DNA from: Lutjanus erythropterus
Lineage: Eukaryota; Chordata; Actinopteri; Lutjaniformes; Lutjanidae
Direction of reading: 5' to 3'
DNA length: 64,000 bases
Assembly: GCA_020091685.1 (NCBI GenBank)
Contig: CM034607.1
Coordinates: forward strand, 1,308,944-1,372,943
Under the pieces are notes generated by a model, which ran no database searches, was not told where the DNA came from, and saw only the letters and a list, made by a program, of their open reading frames with translations. Shown here piece by piece: positions 37,401 through 47,656 of the stretch (position 1 is its first letter; every line of letters starts with the position of its first letter). A program made the translations under genes and the position numbers.

Positions 37401-40400
37401 GCTGTAGAGGACAGAGTTATTTCATACTTCTGTCAGCACAGAAGAACACTCCATCCATTCATCCATCCATCCATCCATCATCTTCAGCTTCCAACACTTA
37501 TTGTTTTTGAATGGTTGCCGAGGGCTGGAGCCCATCCCAATAGGCACTGGACAAAAGGTGGGGTACACCCTAAACTGGACACCAGTTCATCACAGGGCTG
37601 AGACAAACAAACATTCCCTCTCACATTCACACCAACAGACAATTTAGAGTGACCAGTTAACCTCACCTACATGTGTCTGGACTGTGGGTGGAGGCAGGTA
37701 ACCTGAGAACTAGAAGGTTTATTACACAGAACCACATGGAAAGCTGTCCTTAGAAAGTGTTTGGAAAAGGGCAGGCACTTTTAAAAAAACACTTGAAAGG
37801 TGATTGGATGAACCATCTGTTTGTCATGTCTGACAGACTAACTTCAATCAATTAGATCAAACTCTGAAGCCAGTCATGAGAAGAGCAAAAACATCATTTC
37901 CTAGGAGAAAAGCCTTCAGGCTAATTTTTGCACATTTTTCAATGAAGAAATACTCTTCAGTTCTGATATAACTGATGCTGTCACAGTAGCTATGCTAACA
38001 TCTTCAGGAGTCACCATTGTTTGTTCAAGATGAGTCATTTCTATGGACGTTTCTCACTGTTGTCACACCTAAAATCACGCTGTAGCTGCAAGTAGTTCCT
38101 CCTAGACACTGACTGGCTGCACCACTTTTGGGGAGGATACAAGCAGAGAACCTGAAGCCTGGTGAGATGGATTCTTACATGATCTCATGAATCCAGCTTC
38201 CTCGCAAGGAAAGGAAGCCATAACACCAGGAGAGAACCCATGCAGATCCTCTTGCTGTGAGGTGACAGTGCTAACAACTGCACTACCGTGCTGCTGATTT
38301 CAATAATTTAATTCGGAAGTGTCTTTAGTGCTAAGTTACTCTGCCAGATATAGAATGAGAATACAAGAGCTTCACTGACACAGTGAGCAAGATCAATGAG
38401 ATTTTGTTCAGCATGGAGCACGTGCTTCTGTATCAACTTTAACGCTAAATGTAGTAAAAACTAACCAAACGGGAAGCTTGAGTTCTCTGGTGCTTAGTGA
38501 GGAGATCTCTTTGATTAGAGGGAATTACTGTGTTAATCTGACAAAGCTAGCTGTGATCTCTTTGTCCTTGTCTGTGTGACCAACACAGTCCTGGACTGAC
38601 CCAGTGTAGAGCTCTGCAAGGATACCACAACACTGATCCATTGTTCTATGGAAGAATACTGATGCTTACTTCAAAATAAAATATTATCAATGTCCTACTT
38701 TTTTAAATAGCTGGTTTACACATATCAGTGTTTCCCCTATCCTGGTCCTCAGAGCTCACTGCCCTGCATGTTTTAGATGTTTCCCTGCTCAAACACACCT
38801 GATTCACATGATCAGGTTGTTATCAGGCTTCAGGAGATCAGGCAGAGGCTTCATGACAACCTGATCATGTGAATCAGGTGTGTTTGAGCAGGGAATACGG
38901 GAGCAAGGATACGGGAAACACTGCTTATATTGGTTTCCGTTAGACTTAAGTTATATTATTTGCCCATAGTTGACATCATTATTCTTATATTATCATGAAA
39001 CTGTCCAGGGGAATGAAGGAAATTTCAATTATGCAACCCTCAAGCTCTCCAACCCTCTTCCTCAGCTGAAAGACTGGACAGTAATCATACTGTTTGTCGT
39101 AATACAAATTAGTCTCACCATGGAATTCAATCAAAATCTGAAATGAAAAGAAAGTTCTGTCCCAACATTGGTTCACTTCCCAAGCAGAGGCAGTCGTGCA
39201 GAGATATTAATCTGAGTAAAAGCCACACTTATTCCCTCAGCTAGTCTAGACAGTCACAGTGGCACTCACCAAGCATGCTTCCTGCGATGAGGATGTCAAA
39301 CAGAGTGTCAGCATAGCGTCTGTAGTCCAGTCGCGACCCTGTGACATCTAGAAACTTGGCTACAGCATCCAGGTCTCCACCTGCTTCATTGAGGCCCAAA
39401 ACAATGGTGTCCCGAAAAACTGTCGGCTCAAACTTCTCCTTTTCATCTAGGACAGAGAAAGATCACATGATCAGTGCAAGAAAGACAGAAAGTGCCAACC
39501 GGTTACTTTCAACCTTTTAACTTAATTACAACATAATATTTAGCTGGTTGTATTTTCTAGCCTGGAAATCAGATGACTCTGCTGAGCTCATGTTTCATTG
39601 TCAGATACGTCCAGCTGCCCCTCCATTTCAACCTTTTATTTTAATATGGTGCAGGTTCTAAATGATGACTGACAGAGGAAAGTCAGCCTTCCAGATTTGA
39701 AAAGTCCAATGTCACAATTCACTGCTCTGATTAGTTGCAGATTTGCCTAAATGGGCCCAGTCAGCAGGTCCATTCAACTCAACGCCTCAGGGTCAAGAAA
39801 CTCAGATCAAACTGTCAATCTAGGCAGTGCTGATCAAATATGGATGAAGATTCTGTTACTACATGGACTATTTCTCATCTAAAATGTTTTCAGAATCATA
39901 TGTTACTGTACCGTTCAGCTAACGCGAGAACGTAACTAGTTGGCCAGCATTATGTGCCCTGCTTGGAAAAAGAAGCCCAACTATGTTCCAGGTTCTGTTG
40001 CTCTGATTGGTTGTGGGTTTATCCAACTGTGTCCAGAAATAGAAAATAAACTGATAGGGCAATGCAAGGCTGTGTTTGAAAATTCAGGTTACCCCCCCTT
40101 ACCCCCCAGGTGACCGAACACCTTCAACTGTGGAAGAACGAGACACACCATTTGAGAGCAGTACTAAAAACACGGCCCCACAGCCTCAGTCTGTTGATCA
40201 GTGTGTTATGGTTGTGTGGAAGGCATCACTTATATCTCTGCCACAATCTGCATCCATCAGGATATTATTGTAGAGTAAGAGGAAATCAAATGGAAACCCA
40301 TGGCTGCCTGGAGGGTAGAAAAACAAATCCAGAGTGTGGTGTGGTTTACATGTAGATGATTTATGCTAAAAAGGATATGACATGCAAAAAAAACCCTCCA

Positions 40401-43400
40401 GGTACTGTAATATGTGTCTAGGTGATGACAGTCACTGCACAAACAAGCATTAAAACTGTCATACTTCCATATTGTTACTTTTTCAAGGTGTGACTGGCTA
40501 AATTTGTAGGTAAACAATTTTTAAAATGCTTCTTGACAAAGATTCGTATCTATTATTGAAACAGTGAAATGAGAAGTCCTTAAACTGTTGGTTACCACCA
40601 CAAACAACATTCCTCTGACCTCTACTGTATTGGGATCACAGCAGACAAAGAACTATTTCTAAGTGTAGATGTAGAAAATATATTTTGTTGTAATTTTAGT
40701 GAGATGAATCTTCTTCTTTGTATCTCATACTTTTAAAAAGTTCATTTGTGTTTTACTTCCATTCCCTTTGATGAATTCAGTCACTACACTGTATACTGTC
40801 TGCACCTTACTGTCCTGTACAGACTGGTGAGATAATCAAGAGTATAATTAGACTTTTGTTTGCTGTTTCTTCCCTACAACCCAGAACACTGAAAGCTAGC
40901 AGCGGGCCAAGCTGCTCAACTTAATCCACTCAGGATTTTTCACCCACAGTTCTGATTCAATCAGTATTTTGTCAGTTATCAAACTATCTTATTTAAGCAA
41001 TGTTATTTTCTATAAATTGTTTTAAAGCTGAAAACTCGGACTGCTTTGTTGACTGAAAAAGGTTTGAGTGACACCCAGTCCTTACTGTGACTGGGTGGAA
41101 TGATGTCTCAGTGTTACGGTCTGTGACCTCAAAATAAGATGTTCCTGCTCTAAATCTCATCCTCGCTCCTTTCTTTGTGGAGTTTCAGTTTTCTCTCTGT
41201 GTTTGAGCATAAAGGCCTGGTCAGAACAGAACAGCATTCAAAATAATACAATTTTAGACCTAAATAAATTCCTTTACATGGTGTTCAACTTATGGTAACA
41301 CAGTAGAAGCAGGTAGAAGTTTCTTGCGTAACGTCAAGAAAGACAAACACTGCTTCCAAAAAAGATGGGATGGTGGGTAAAACTTAAATAAAAACAGATT
41401 AAATGATTTGCTAAAACTTTTTGAGCAACATTCAATTGAATAGAGCACAAAGACAAGATATTTAATGTTTAGCTGATAAACTGTTCCAAAAAAAAGTTGG
41501 TAGAGGGGCAAGAAAAGACTGAGAAAGCTGAGAAGGTTGTGGAATTCTCAAAAAACACCTGTTTGGATCATTCCACAGGTAAACAAGTAACATGATTGGG
41601 TATGAAAGGAGCATCCTCAAAAGGCTCAGCATGGATGGTGTGAAGTGCAACACAACAAGTGCAGTCTAGAACATAATTTCTCGACACAAAAGTGCAGGAA
41701 TGTCTTGAGATTTTACCATCTATAATCCATAACATCATTAAAAGATTTAGAGAATCCAGAGAAATATCTGCACCTTTGACCCCTCAGGCAGCACTGCATT
41801 AAAAACTGCATTAAACCCACATCACTGTATAAAGGATACTACATGGGCTCAGGAACACTTTGGAAAACTGTTGTCAGTAAACACAGTTTGTCTCTGCATC
41901 TACAAATGCAAGTTAAGACTCTACCATGCAAAGAGAAAGACATATATCAACAACATCCAGGAACACTGCAGACTTCTCTGGACCTGAGCTCATCTGAGAT
42001 GGACTGACGCAAAGTGGAAAAGTGTGCTGTGGTCTGACGAGTCCACATTTCAGATTGTTTTCATAAATCATGGACGTCGTGTCCTCCAGATTATTACCAG
42101 TGCTAACTTCAAAAGACAGTAGTGGGTGTGTTAGAGCCCATGGCATCATGGGTAACTGTCACATCTGTGAAGGCCCCATTAATGCTGAAAGGTACATACA
42201 GGTTTTGGAGCAACATATGCTGCCATCCAGACGTCTTTTTCAGAGACATCCCTACTTATTTCAACCAAGACACATTGTCCACGTGTTCTAACAGTGTGTC
42301 TTCATAATAAAAGAGTTCAGGTAATAGACTGACCTGCCTGCAGTCCAGATCTGTCTCCCATTAAAAATGTGTGGTGCATTATGAAGCACAAAATACAACA
42401 ACAGAGACCCTGAACTGTTGAGCAGCTGAAGTCATATATCAAGCAAGAATGAGAAAGAACTTCACTTTCAAAACTTCAACAATTAGTGTCCTCAGTTCAC
42501 AAACACTGACTGAGTGTTAAAAGAAAAGATGATGTATCACAGCAGTAAACATGCTGCTGTCACAACTTTCTTGGAACATGTTGCAGACATCAAATTCAGA
42601 ATGAGTGTATATTTACAAAAAACAATAAAGTGAATCAGTTTGAACATTAAATATCCGGTCTTTTTTACTGGATTCAATTGAACATAGGTGGAAAAGTTTT
42701 TTTTCCCACAACATCCCAATGATTTTGGAATAGGGGTTGCATTTTCAAGGTGCAAGAAGAAGAAGTAAAGGGCTCAAAGAACTTAAATTCCAACAACACT
42801 TGTATTTATTCTGAGAACTTAACTTTGTTTGGGCGGTGTTATTAGTAGTTTGGTAGGTTATGCCAAAGAAAGTAGTGGAATCCATAATGATGTTGTATTT
42901 AGGATGTAATCAGACCAACATTAGCCCTGCATGTAAAAATGCAGCCACCTAATTCACTGGACTCATTGGCTGGCTCAGCTCTCTCTGTGCTGGCCAGTCA
43001 GATATTTAAAAATGCACGTCACTGGTAGATTACTTTGTATCATGACTCTTATTTCTATTGTTTACATGGTGATTATCACAACAAAAGATAAAATTATTAT
43101 TGTGATAACTTTTTAGACTTAGATTAAAATCCTGTCTCATTGTATCATACGGTGATGTTCAGTGGTTTGAGGTCTGCTAAATGTTCAAACTCTTGAATCC
43201 ATTGCTTCACATGGACCTCCTGGATCATATTTCAGTGTTCCCCTGCAACACAGCCCCTTATATTTTTTGATGCATGACATTTTTTGGACTGAAAGTCTAA
43301 ATTACTCACAATAATCACCAGATTTGCCAACTAGCCAACTGTGAGTTGTCAGTATGTGAATAAGGTTGGACATGCAGTGAGGAGGTACAGATTCATTTCC

Positions 43401-43645
43401 CTGTGCCACTCTGTGGTGTGACCAAGCTTTTACACTTGGAACTGGAGCTCCAAAATATTGGGAAAAATATTGGTTAGGCGTTTTGGTGTAAAAAAAAAAA
43501 ATCAATACAATCAAGGCAATGTCTTGGAATATTTTGCTGTACAGAAATTCATACTGACTCTGAAACAGTGGAACACTCTTCCATCATCTGTCTGCCAATG
43601 TGGCTGTGACATTTTATGAGGACATTAACGTCTACTGGGCAGTAT

Positions 43646-43686
<41 letters not shown>

Positions 43687-44172
43687 TGTGAAAAGGAGAT
43701 CTCAAAGGGCTTGTGTAACAGCTAGTCGGTGAAACACTGCATGACAAAAACAACCTGTTAACACTGTAGAGGACTGCACACCAGCTGGTGTGTTAATGCT
43801 CTCTGTCGGAGCATGGTGTGTGTGTGTGGGCATTGGTGGATATGAGTGTGTTCACTGTCCCTGATGAACAGACTTTCTATAAATAACTCTGGAAAATCAA
43901 ATGGTCATGTAAATGTTACCCTTTAGTATTTGAATCATTTGAATATTTGCAAATGTTTGAAATGTACAAAGAAACACACCTGTTTGTTGGTTCAGCAGAC
44001 TGATTTTTGTTGTTTTGGTAAAGGAGAACATCACCACTGCCTTATAACTGATACAAAGCTCATACAAAGTAAACATACAAATACCTAAATGCTTTATTTG
44101 ATACTCACCCCTTTTCCTGGTCTTAAACCTCTGGCCTGTGAGCACTGGCTTCTGCTGCTTACCGGTATTCAT
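22146..44172 (-). CDS. bzw2: bzw2, basic leucine zipper and W2 domain protein 2 / eIF5-mimic protein (complete, 11 coding exons)
   Basis: Exons from 5' to 3' on the minus strand: 44109-44172, 39270-39446, 33213-33316, 33043-33108, 31977-32112, 30684-30793, 25504-25674, 25252-25398, 24525-24663, 24289-24411, 22146-22234. The first ten give 412 residues that align without gaps to human BZW2 apart from two extra residues near the start ([20 protein letters not shown]). The W2 domain spans about 250-412 ([28 protein letters not shown]). Family knowledge: eIF5-mimic proteins bind eIF2 and eIF3 through the W2 domain, compete with eIF5 and raise start-codon stringency. All introns are GT-AG except the last, which appears to be GC-AG. 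The last exon adds 29 residues (E at 413 to 441) unlike the usual acidic tail. Confidence 0.96.
22520..23640 (+). repeat. interspersed repeat C, copy 2
   Basis: Same block order as 9930-10900. Between the left end and the main body it has an extra tandem-like segment (about 22660-23110) absent from copy 1. Confidence 0.72.
22660..23110 (+). repeat. degenerate tandem array, unit ~125 bp
   Basis: Repeated words in order are ACCATGAAATTT(G), AAGTTCAAATAT, GTAATTACC/GAATTACCACC and ACATACTTACC. About three to four diverged units. Confidence 0.6.
23725..23795 (+). repeat. (AAT)n array
   Basis: About 23 trinucleotide units in the bzw2 last intron. Confidence 0.95.
24289..24411 (-). CDS. bzw2: bzw2 coding exon 10 (W2 end)
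   Basis: Residues 372-412 ([20 protein letters not shown] ... [12 protein letters not shown]). Acceptor TTCGCTCAG. The 3' edge falls at GAAG|GCAAGA, a GC donor: human BZW2 also continues with Glu after NAEE. Without splicing, the frame would read 26 more residues of intron to a TAA. Confidence 0.9.
24525..24663 (-). CDS. bzw2: bzw2 coding exon 9 (W2 domain)
   Basis: Residues 326-371 ([40 protein letters not shown]). The acceptor GTGTCAG is preceded by about 22 TG repeats instead of an ordinary pyrimidine tract. Donor AAAG|GTGAGC. Confidence 0.97.
24667..24712 (+). repeat. (AC)n at bzw2 exon 9 acceptor
   Basis: About 23 units; read as (TG)n on the bzw2 strand. The exon starts 4 bases past the tract. 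Confidence 0.95.
24785..24985. mobile_element. fragment related to the hAT element at 34.55 kb
   Basis: Contains AAAAAGTAACTAATACACTG, CAGTACATTTACTTG and TACTCTTTCCACCACTGAC. It sits in bzw2 intron 8 next to the (TG)n tract. Confidence 0.55.
25211..25238 (+). repeat. (TG)14 downstream of bzw2 exon 8 donor
   Basis: Reads (CA)14 in the bzw2 transcript, starting 14 bases inside intron 8. Confidence 0.95.
25252..25398 (-). CDS. bzw2: bzw2 coding exon 8 (W2 domain)
   Basis: Residues 277-325 ([40 protein letters not shown]). It is 147 bp and phase 0 at both ends, so skipping would remove 49 residues in frame. The acceptor is GTGTGAAG at the end of a (TG)18 tract. The donor AAA|GTAGGT is followed within 13 bases by a (CA)14 tract. 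Confidence 0.96.
25402..25438 (+). repeat. (CA)18 at bzw2 exon 8 acceptor
   Basis: Reads (TG)18 in the bzw2 transcript and fills a third of the 105-bp intron 7. Confidence 0.95.
25504..25674 (-). CDS. bzw2: bzw2 coding exon 7 (W2 domain start)
   Basis: Residues 220-276 ([20 protein letters not shown], then [20 protein letters not shown]). It is phase 0 at both ends and leads into the W2 domain. Acceptor TTGACCTCAG, donor GAG|GTACAG. Confidence 0.97.
26714..27160 (-). pseudogene. LINE relic, L1-like ORF2 C-terminal part
   Basis: A 147-codon minus-strand frame includes [26 protein letters not shown] and [11 protein letters not shown]. The kWE-x-L / W-x-x-I / NTF-x-MS / IRLI-x-x-x-HR order resembles the region after the RT domain in fish L1-type ORF2. 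No RT catalytic motif is present. Confidence 0.5.
28648..28760. mobile_element. possible hAT-like end fragment
   Basis: Begins AGGGGTGGGCGATCGGGCCC then AATATCATGATCAATTT, like common fish hAT ends. The other end was not found. Confidence 0.35.
29255..29895 (+). repeat. interspersed repeat family A, copy 2
   Basis: Same order of blocks as 2690-3285: AAAGGAGCAGTATGTAGTG, AAAGTTCAGCCTGTTGTCCT, GATGACACATTGTGGTTG and TTATTACAGTAAATATATTA. It carries an internal 11-bp tandem array. Confidence 0.7.
29428..29471 (+). repeat. four perfect tandem copies of an 11-bp unit
   Basis: CAGGAGCTCTG occurs four times without mismatch inside repeat A copy 2. Copy 1 has only about one and a half related units at the same place. 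Confidence 0.9.
30684..30793 (-). CDS. bzw2: bzw2 coding exon 6
   Basis: Residues 183-219 ([20 protein letters not shown] ... [11 protein letters not shown]). Acceptor TTGTTTTTTAG, donor CTG|GTAAGA. Confidence 0.97.
30794..31976. other. bzw2 intron 5
   Basis: Contains a low-complexity stretch rich in CTCCTGTCCCATCCC (30895-31080), probably transposon-derived. A fragment at 31640-31800 is related to the hAT element at 34.55 kb. Confidence 0.4.
31640..31800. mobile_element. fragment related to the hAT element at 34.55 kb
   Basis: Contains GTACTCAGTACTCAATTACG, AAAAGTAACTAAGTAG and TGAGTAAAAGTACAG; both ends lost. Confidence 0.45.
31977..32112 (-). CDS. bzw2: bzw2 coding exon 5
   Basis: Residues 138-182 plus one base ([20 protein letters not shown] ... 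[11 protein letters not shown]). Acceptor TTGTGTAG, donor GACG|GTGAGT. Confidence 0.97.
32113..33042. other. bzw2 intron 4
   Basis: AT-rich sequence; I recognise nothing in it. Confidence 0.4.
33043..33108 (-). CDS. bzw2: bzw2 coding exon 4
   Basis: Residues 116-137 ([22 protein letters not shown]). It is 66 bp, phase 0 at both ends. Acceptor GTGACTGCAG, donor AAG|GTGAAG. Confidence 0.97.
33213..33316 (-). CDS. bzw2: bzw2 coding exon 3
   Basis: Residues 81-115 ([20 protein letters not shown]...ALRLYAQ). Acceptor CCTCTCCTCAG, donor CAG|GTGTGT. Confidence 0.97.
33634..34115. mobile_element. possible MITE with TATCGATATTA-type ends
   Basis: Left CTGGGTAATATATCGATATT with ATCGTGATATGAGA; right contains ATTGTGATAGGTTTGCCCAG. 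These inverted-looking ends are typical of a common fish DNA repeat. Confidence 0.45.
34552..35547. mobile_element. hAT-type element, 996 bp, perfect 8-bp target duplication
   Basis: Ends CAGTGGTGGACAG and its complement-like TTTGTCCACCACTG, with subterminal (T/C)ACTTGAGTACT repeats. ACAAACAT is at 34544-34551 and 35548-35555, identical. No transposase frame survives. Confidence 0.92.
36000..36422 (-). pseudogene. LINE relic, ORF2 C-terminal fragment
   Basis: The minus strand (36177-36422) encodes [19 protein letters not shown] then [16 protein letters not shown], the A-P-x-L-W-N ... F-K-x-x-L-K-T-x-L-F signature at the end of many fish non-LTR reverse transcriptases (L2/CR1-like). Downstream tail sequence runs to about 36000. 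Confidence 0.68.
37448..38297 (-). mobile_element. tRNA-like SINE, minus orientation, split by ~0.5 kb
   Basis: The tail half (37448-37700) and the tRNA-like head (about 38213-38297) flank unrelated sequence at 37701-38212. The head reads GCAGCACGGTAGTGCAGTTG on the minus strand. A block of roughly 60 bp of the body is also missing. Confidence 0.7.
38726..38923. mobile_element. palindromic element with perfect 40-bp inverted repeat
   Basis: Outer ends CAGTGTTTCCC / GGGAAACACTG. Inner arms at 38781-38820 and 38856-38895 are exact complements over 40 bp around a 35-bp loop. Likely a non-autonomous DNA transposon. Confidence 0.85.
39270..39446 (-). CDS. bzw2: bzw2 coding exon 2
   Basis: Residues 22-80 ([20 protein letters not shown] ... 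[20 protein letters not shown]), the N-terminal conserved block. Acceptor CTGTCCTAG, donor CTTG|GTGAGT. Confidence 0.97.
41335..42745 (+). pseudogene. degenerate Tc1/mariner-like transposon with broken transposase
   Basis: The plus strand, in shifting frames, reads [10 protein letters not shown] (about 42030), then [16 protein letters not shown] and [20 protein letters not shown], later [10 protein letters not shown] and [12 protein letters not shown]. These match the order of DDE motifs in Tc1/mariner transposases. Frameshifts and stops break it. The ends match the 6193-6972 relic. It is inserted in bzw2 intron 1b. Confidence 0.72.
43643..43686 (+). repeat. (TG)n(AG)n compound microsatellite
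   Basis: About 14 TG units followed by 8 AG units. Confidence 0.93.
44109..44172 (-). CDS. bzw2: bzw2 coding exon 1 (start codon)
   Basis: ATG at 44172-44170; residues 1-21 plus one base ([20 protein letters not shown]). Seven bases of 5' UTR (44173-44179) precede it after acceptor CTGCTTTCAG. Donor AGGG|GTGAGT, phase 1. Confidence 0.96.
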
Positions 44173-44779
44173 ACAAGTCCTGAAAGCAGCAGCACAAACA
44201 AACACACAATCAGACTTCACTGAGACTAACAGATGGACACGACAGGGTTAGGGTTAGATTTTGCCAATAATTACTGTACTTCCTGTAACAGTTACTGTAG
44301 CTGTACTTTTATATATATATATATATATATCATCTAGTGATGGATAAGATGTACCAGACAAAACTAAAGTTAGTCCACTTTGGACAAACTGACATAACAA
44401 AAGTTTGCATCACAAACGTTAAGCATGTTCCTACACCTGATGAAGACATGTTTGCTGGTGCAGCACGGGCATGAACCCCATTAATGTGATTAAAATAAGC
44501 AGCAGAGCTGTATTGGAGCCTTACGTACATAATAAATATGTTACAGAGCATAATCACAAACCTTTTATTTCTACATTAGCCTGACAGAATTGGCAGAGTT
44601 GGTCAGTTAAGGCAATAAAGACACACTACTGTTGAACTGTTGTCAAGATCAAAATGAAGTGATCAAACACTTTTTTGATTGAATATCAATAGTACAGAAA
44701 CCTGCAGGCAGAGACAGAGCAACCTGACAACTCACAGAATCAACGTACATATATTTATATATATATATACATAAATTGC

Positions 44780-47215
44780 AATCTGGTCTACTACAATATT
44801 TGTTAAAGGTGGAATGTATGTTAAAATACCACTTAAATGAAATATTGTGGTGCTGCAGAGGTGTCCTGGCCTACACGTCATACTCTAGACTTCAGAAAAC
44901 ACACACACACACCATAATTGTTTACATGTGTTTTTCAATGAAAATGAGAATAATGATGAAAAAATGATCCTTTCCTCTGATATCGCTGTTGCAATATCTG
45001 TCAGAATAACTGCAATTATATATTTCTTCAAAATCATTCAGCCCTACTATAGCTTGCAAGTTATTGTTGGTTTGAATGCTGGAAGCACAACACATGTTCC
45101 TCTACACACAAAATTCTTTATCATTTCTCCATTTTTCAACACAGAAACATAAGTCAAACACCAAGATATTCAGTGGACTGGCTGCACAGCAGGAAAACCA
45201 CAGGTGGACTTACTGACAGTAATTACAGCTCAGGTCCATTAAATGTCTTAGTAACAGTGACAGTGAAGCAGCATGAAGAACAGCAGAAGGACCTCCCTAA
45301 ATGTTTGCTGTACAACCAGTCAGTTCAGTTAAGACCAATTTTAGACCAACACAATAAAATAAATACTAAATAATAAAATAACTATACAAATTCAAATTTC
45401 CATGATAAGGCAGGTGTTATTCTATATTTCTCTTAAGAATAAGAATTCTTCTTATTCTATCGTTCAACTTTATTACTGTCAGAAATACTCTGTTTTCTGT
45501 TTTCCACATTTAAAATAATAAACCGAATATTCAAAAGTAACAGATTTATTCATGAATGACAGCTTTTCATGCATTTTCAACACTGATCTTCTCATTCATA
45601 CTCTGAGTTAGAAATTGCATTCAAACTTTTATTTTTCATATTGCTTCAGCATTCCTTCTTCACTCAACCCAGCAAAAGTAAGTAGCAAAAACTTAAAACT
45701 TTAAATTTAACCTTTACTAGACACGAAAAATTTCTTTTTTAATTAAATTAATCAGCTCTGTCCTGTAAAAAAAAACAAAAAACAAAAGCTGAGAAAACTC
45801 AATGAAGTTGCCTTCACTAGATTTTTCAATCAAACTCAAACTCTCAACATTTTGAGGAAGTTTTGAAGCTTTTTTGAAACAAACTAAAGTTTTGCCAACA
45901 CATAATTTTTTGTTGAGATAATTTACTTTCTTTCTTCAGATAAATTCTTAAAATCTTGTGAGTTTAAGAAACCACCCAAAAAATAGTATTTTAAAAACAG
46001 TTCACAGTGAACTATGAGCCTGATTTGTCTTTATTTGGATGCTTGAAAATTAAATTATTTCAACAAAACATTATAAGTCGGTAAAACTTTCTTAAAACTT
46101 GAACTGGGCTAAAACCTCAAATCTATCAAATTAAGCTGCATTTACTGAAAAATATTTGAGTTGGTTTCATCAAATATTTTAATTTAACTGTAAAGAGTAC
46201 ATGTAACACTAACTTTCTAACATAAAATAAAAATGCATGAGTAAACAGCAGTATAATGATGAACTGTAGTGCAGCAGAGGTGTCCTGGCCTGAAAATACT
46301 GCTCTCCAGATGGATGAAAACATGTTTCTAAATGTTGCACCATCTTCATTTCAATAGCTTTATGCAGTGAAAATGATCGTTTCCATTAATCATATCACAT
46401 ACTGCAGTTGTAATACGACTTTTTTTTTTTAATCATACATATAGCCCTGTTTAGTCCCTCCAGGATTTCACAGCTTTTTGGGGGATTGTTGCAGCCTAAA
46501 ATGCCTGATTCACAGCAACCTTTCTAAAAATTGTGATGCATGTTGAGACATTTTTAGTTGTTTTTAGCAAAGAAATTGCGGGAACAAGTTAAAATTGCAA
46601 TTGTGTTTTTTGTGTAATTCATTCAAAATCACAGGGAACTTGTTCTGAGTGTTCTACCTAAAAGGCTCAAGATTACAAAAAATGTAACAGAATATTTCTT
46701 AAATGTAAATGAAGAAGTTCAATCTCTTTAGAGCTCAAACTCAAAACCAGCACAAAATTAAAAAAAAAAAAAAGTGCAGAGCCTTGATAAATGTCAGTAA
46801 CAATGATAGACCTCTTCAGTACCTGTGACAAAGTAAAAAGAATAAAAAATACAACAAAACAGTAAATAATAAAACTTTGAGTCGGTTCATTGACACATAC
46901 ATGTGTAATTTTAGCGTGAGGGACTGCTGTGATTGCTGGATCTCACAGGAAACTACAGTCATTGGTCAAATTTGCAGACATGTTGTGGTGACTGGAAAAA
47001 ATTGCAAGGTCATGCAGAATTCAGAGGGACTGGCTGAATTTGTGTTAACTGTGGTAATTGCAATATTGCAACCTGGAAGGTCTGCCTATTCAAAAGTAAT
47101 ACATCTGGATAGTTTTGATCCAACACAGATCTACTGATACTTTCAGCTGGAAATTCCATCCAGACTTTTATTATTCATATTACTTCAGCAACTCTTTCAT
47201 AAAAATTCAACCCTG
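44780..47215 (+). repeat. diverged direct repeat, two copies about 1.4 kb apart
   Basis: GCAGAGGTGTCCTGGCCT occurs near 44859 and 46272. AAACTTTTATTTTTCATATT near 45630 pairs with AGACTTTTATTATTCATATT near 47163. Copies are about 44780-45680 and 46200-47215. Confidence 0.5.
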
Positions 47216-47580
47216 CAATGCAGTTTAGTTCGCAGCAGCTTATATCTACAAGCTTTTTCAGCTTCAGTACCATTATTTAGCTACAACTGTGCTTACTTGA
47301 CCAATATCTAACTGACCTAAAGAATCTATTCCTGCTTCATGAGCAGCCCTGACTCTGAGAATTATTTGTAAAGTGACTAACAATTTGAAAAGGACATTCT
47401 TACCAGCAGTGAGTTTCTTGTGCTGCCTGTAAGTTGGGTTGTGTTGACTGTCTGATTGTCGTCCTGCCTGTTAACCTTGTGCTCTGCTCTATATATAGTG
47501 TGCTCATCCCTGCAGTGTAAACCTGCCTCTTACTCTTAGGCTTGGGACACGTGTCATATTACTGAGTGTAGCTCATTCTG

Positions 47581-47621
47581 TCTCTCTCTCTCTCTCTCTC
47601 TCTCGCCCCCTCTCTCTCTGT

Positions 47622-47652
<31 letters not shown>
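47581..47652 (+). repeat. (TC)n and (CA)n microsatellites
   Basis: TC at 47581-47604 and CA at 47626-47652, separated by about 20 bp. Confidence 0.93.

Positions 47653-47656
<4 letters not shown>

Larger units (their letters stand above)
33317..39269. other. bzw2 intron 2 (between coding exons 2 and 3)
   Basis: The most transposon-dense intron: a possible MITE (33634-34115), a hAT with target duplication (34552-35547), a LINE relic (36000-36422), a split SINE (37448-38297) and a palindromic element (38726-38923). Confidence 0.5.
39447..44108. other. bzw2 intron 1b (between coding exons 1 and 2)
   Basis: Holds a degenerate Tc1/mariner-like element (41335-42745) and a (TG)n(AG)n tract at 43.65 kb. 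The rest looks unique. Confidence 0.5.

Noticed and set aside
42070-42291. 73-codon frame as a possible gene
   Set aside because: It is a piece of the broken Tc1/mariner-like transposase, not a host gene.
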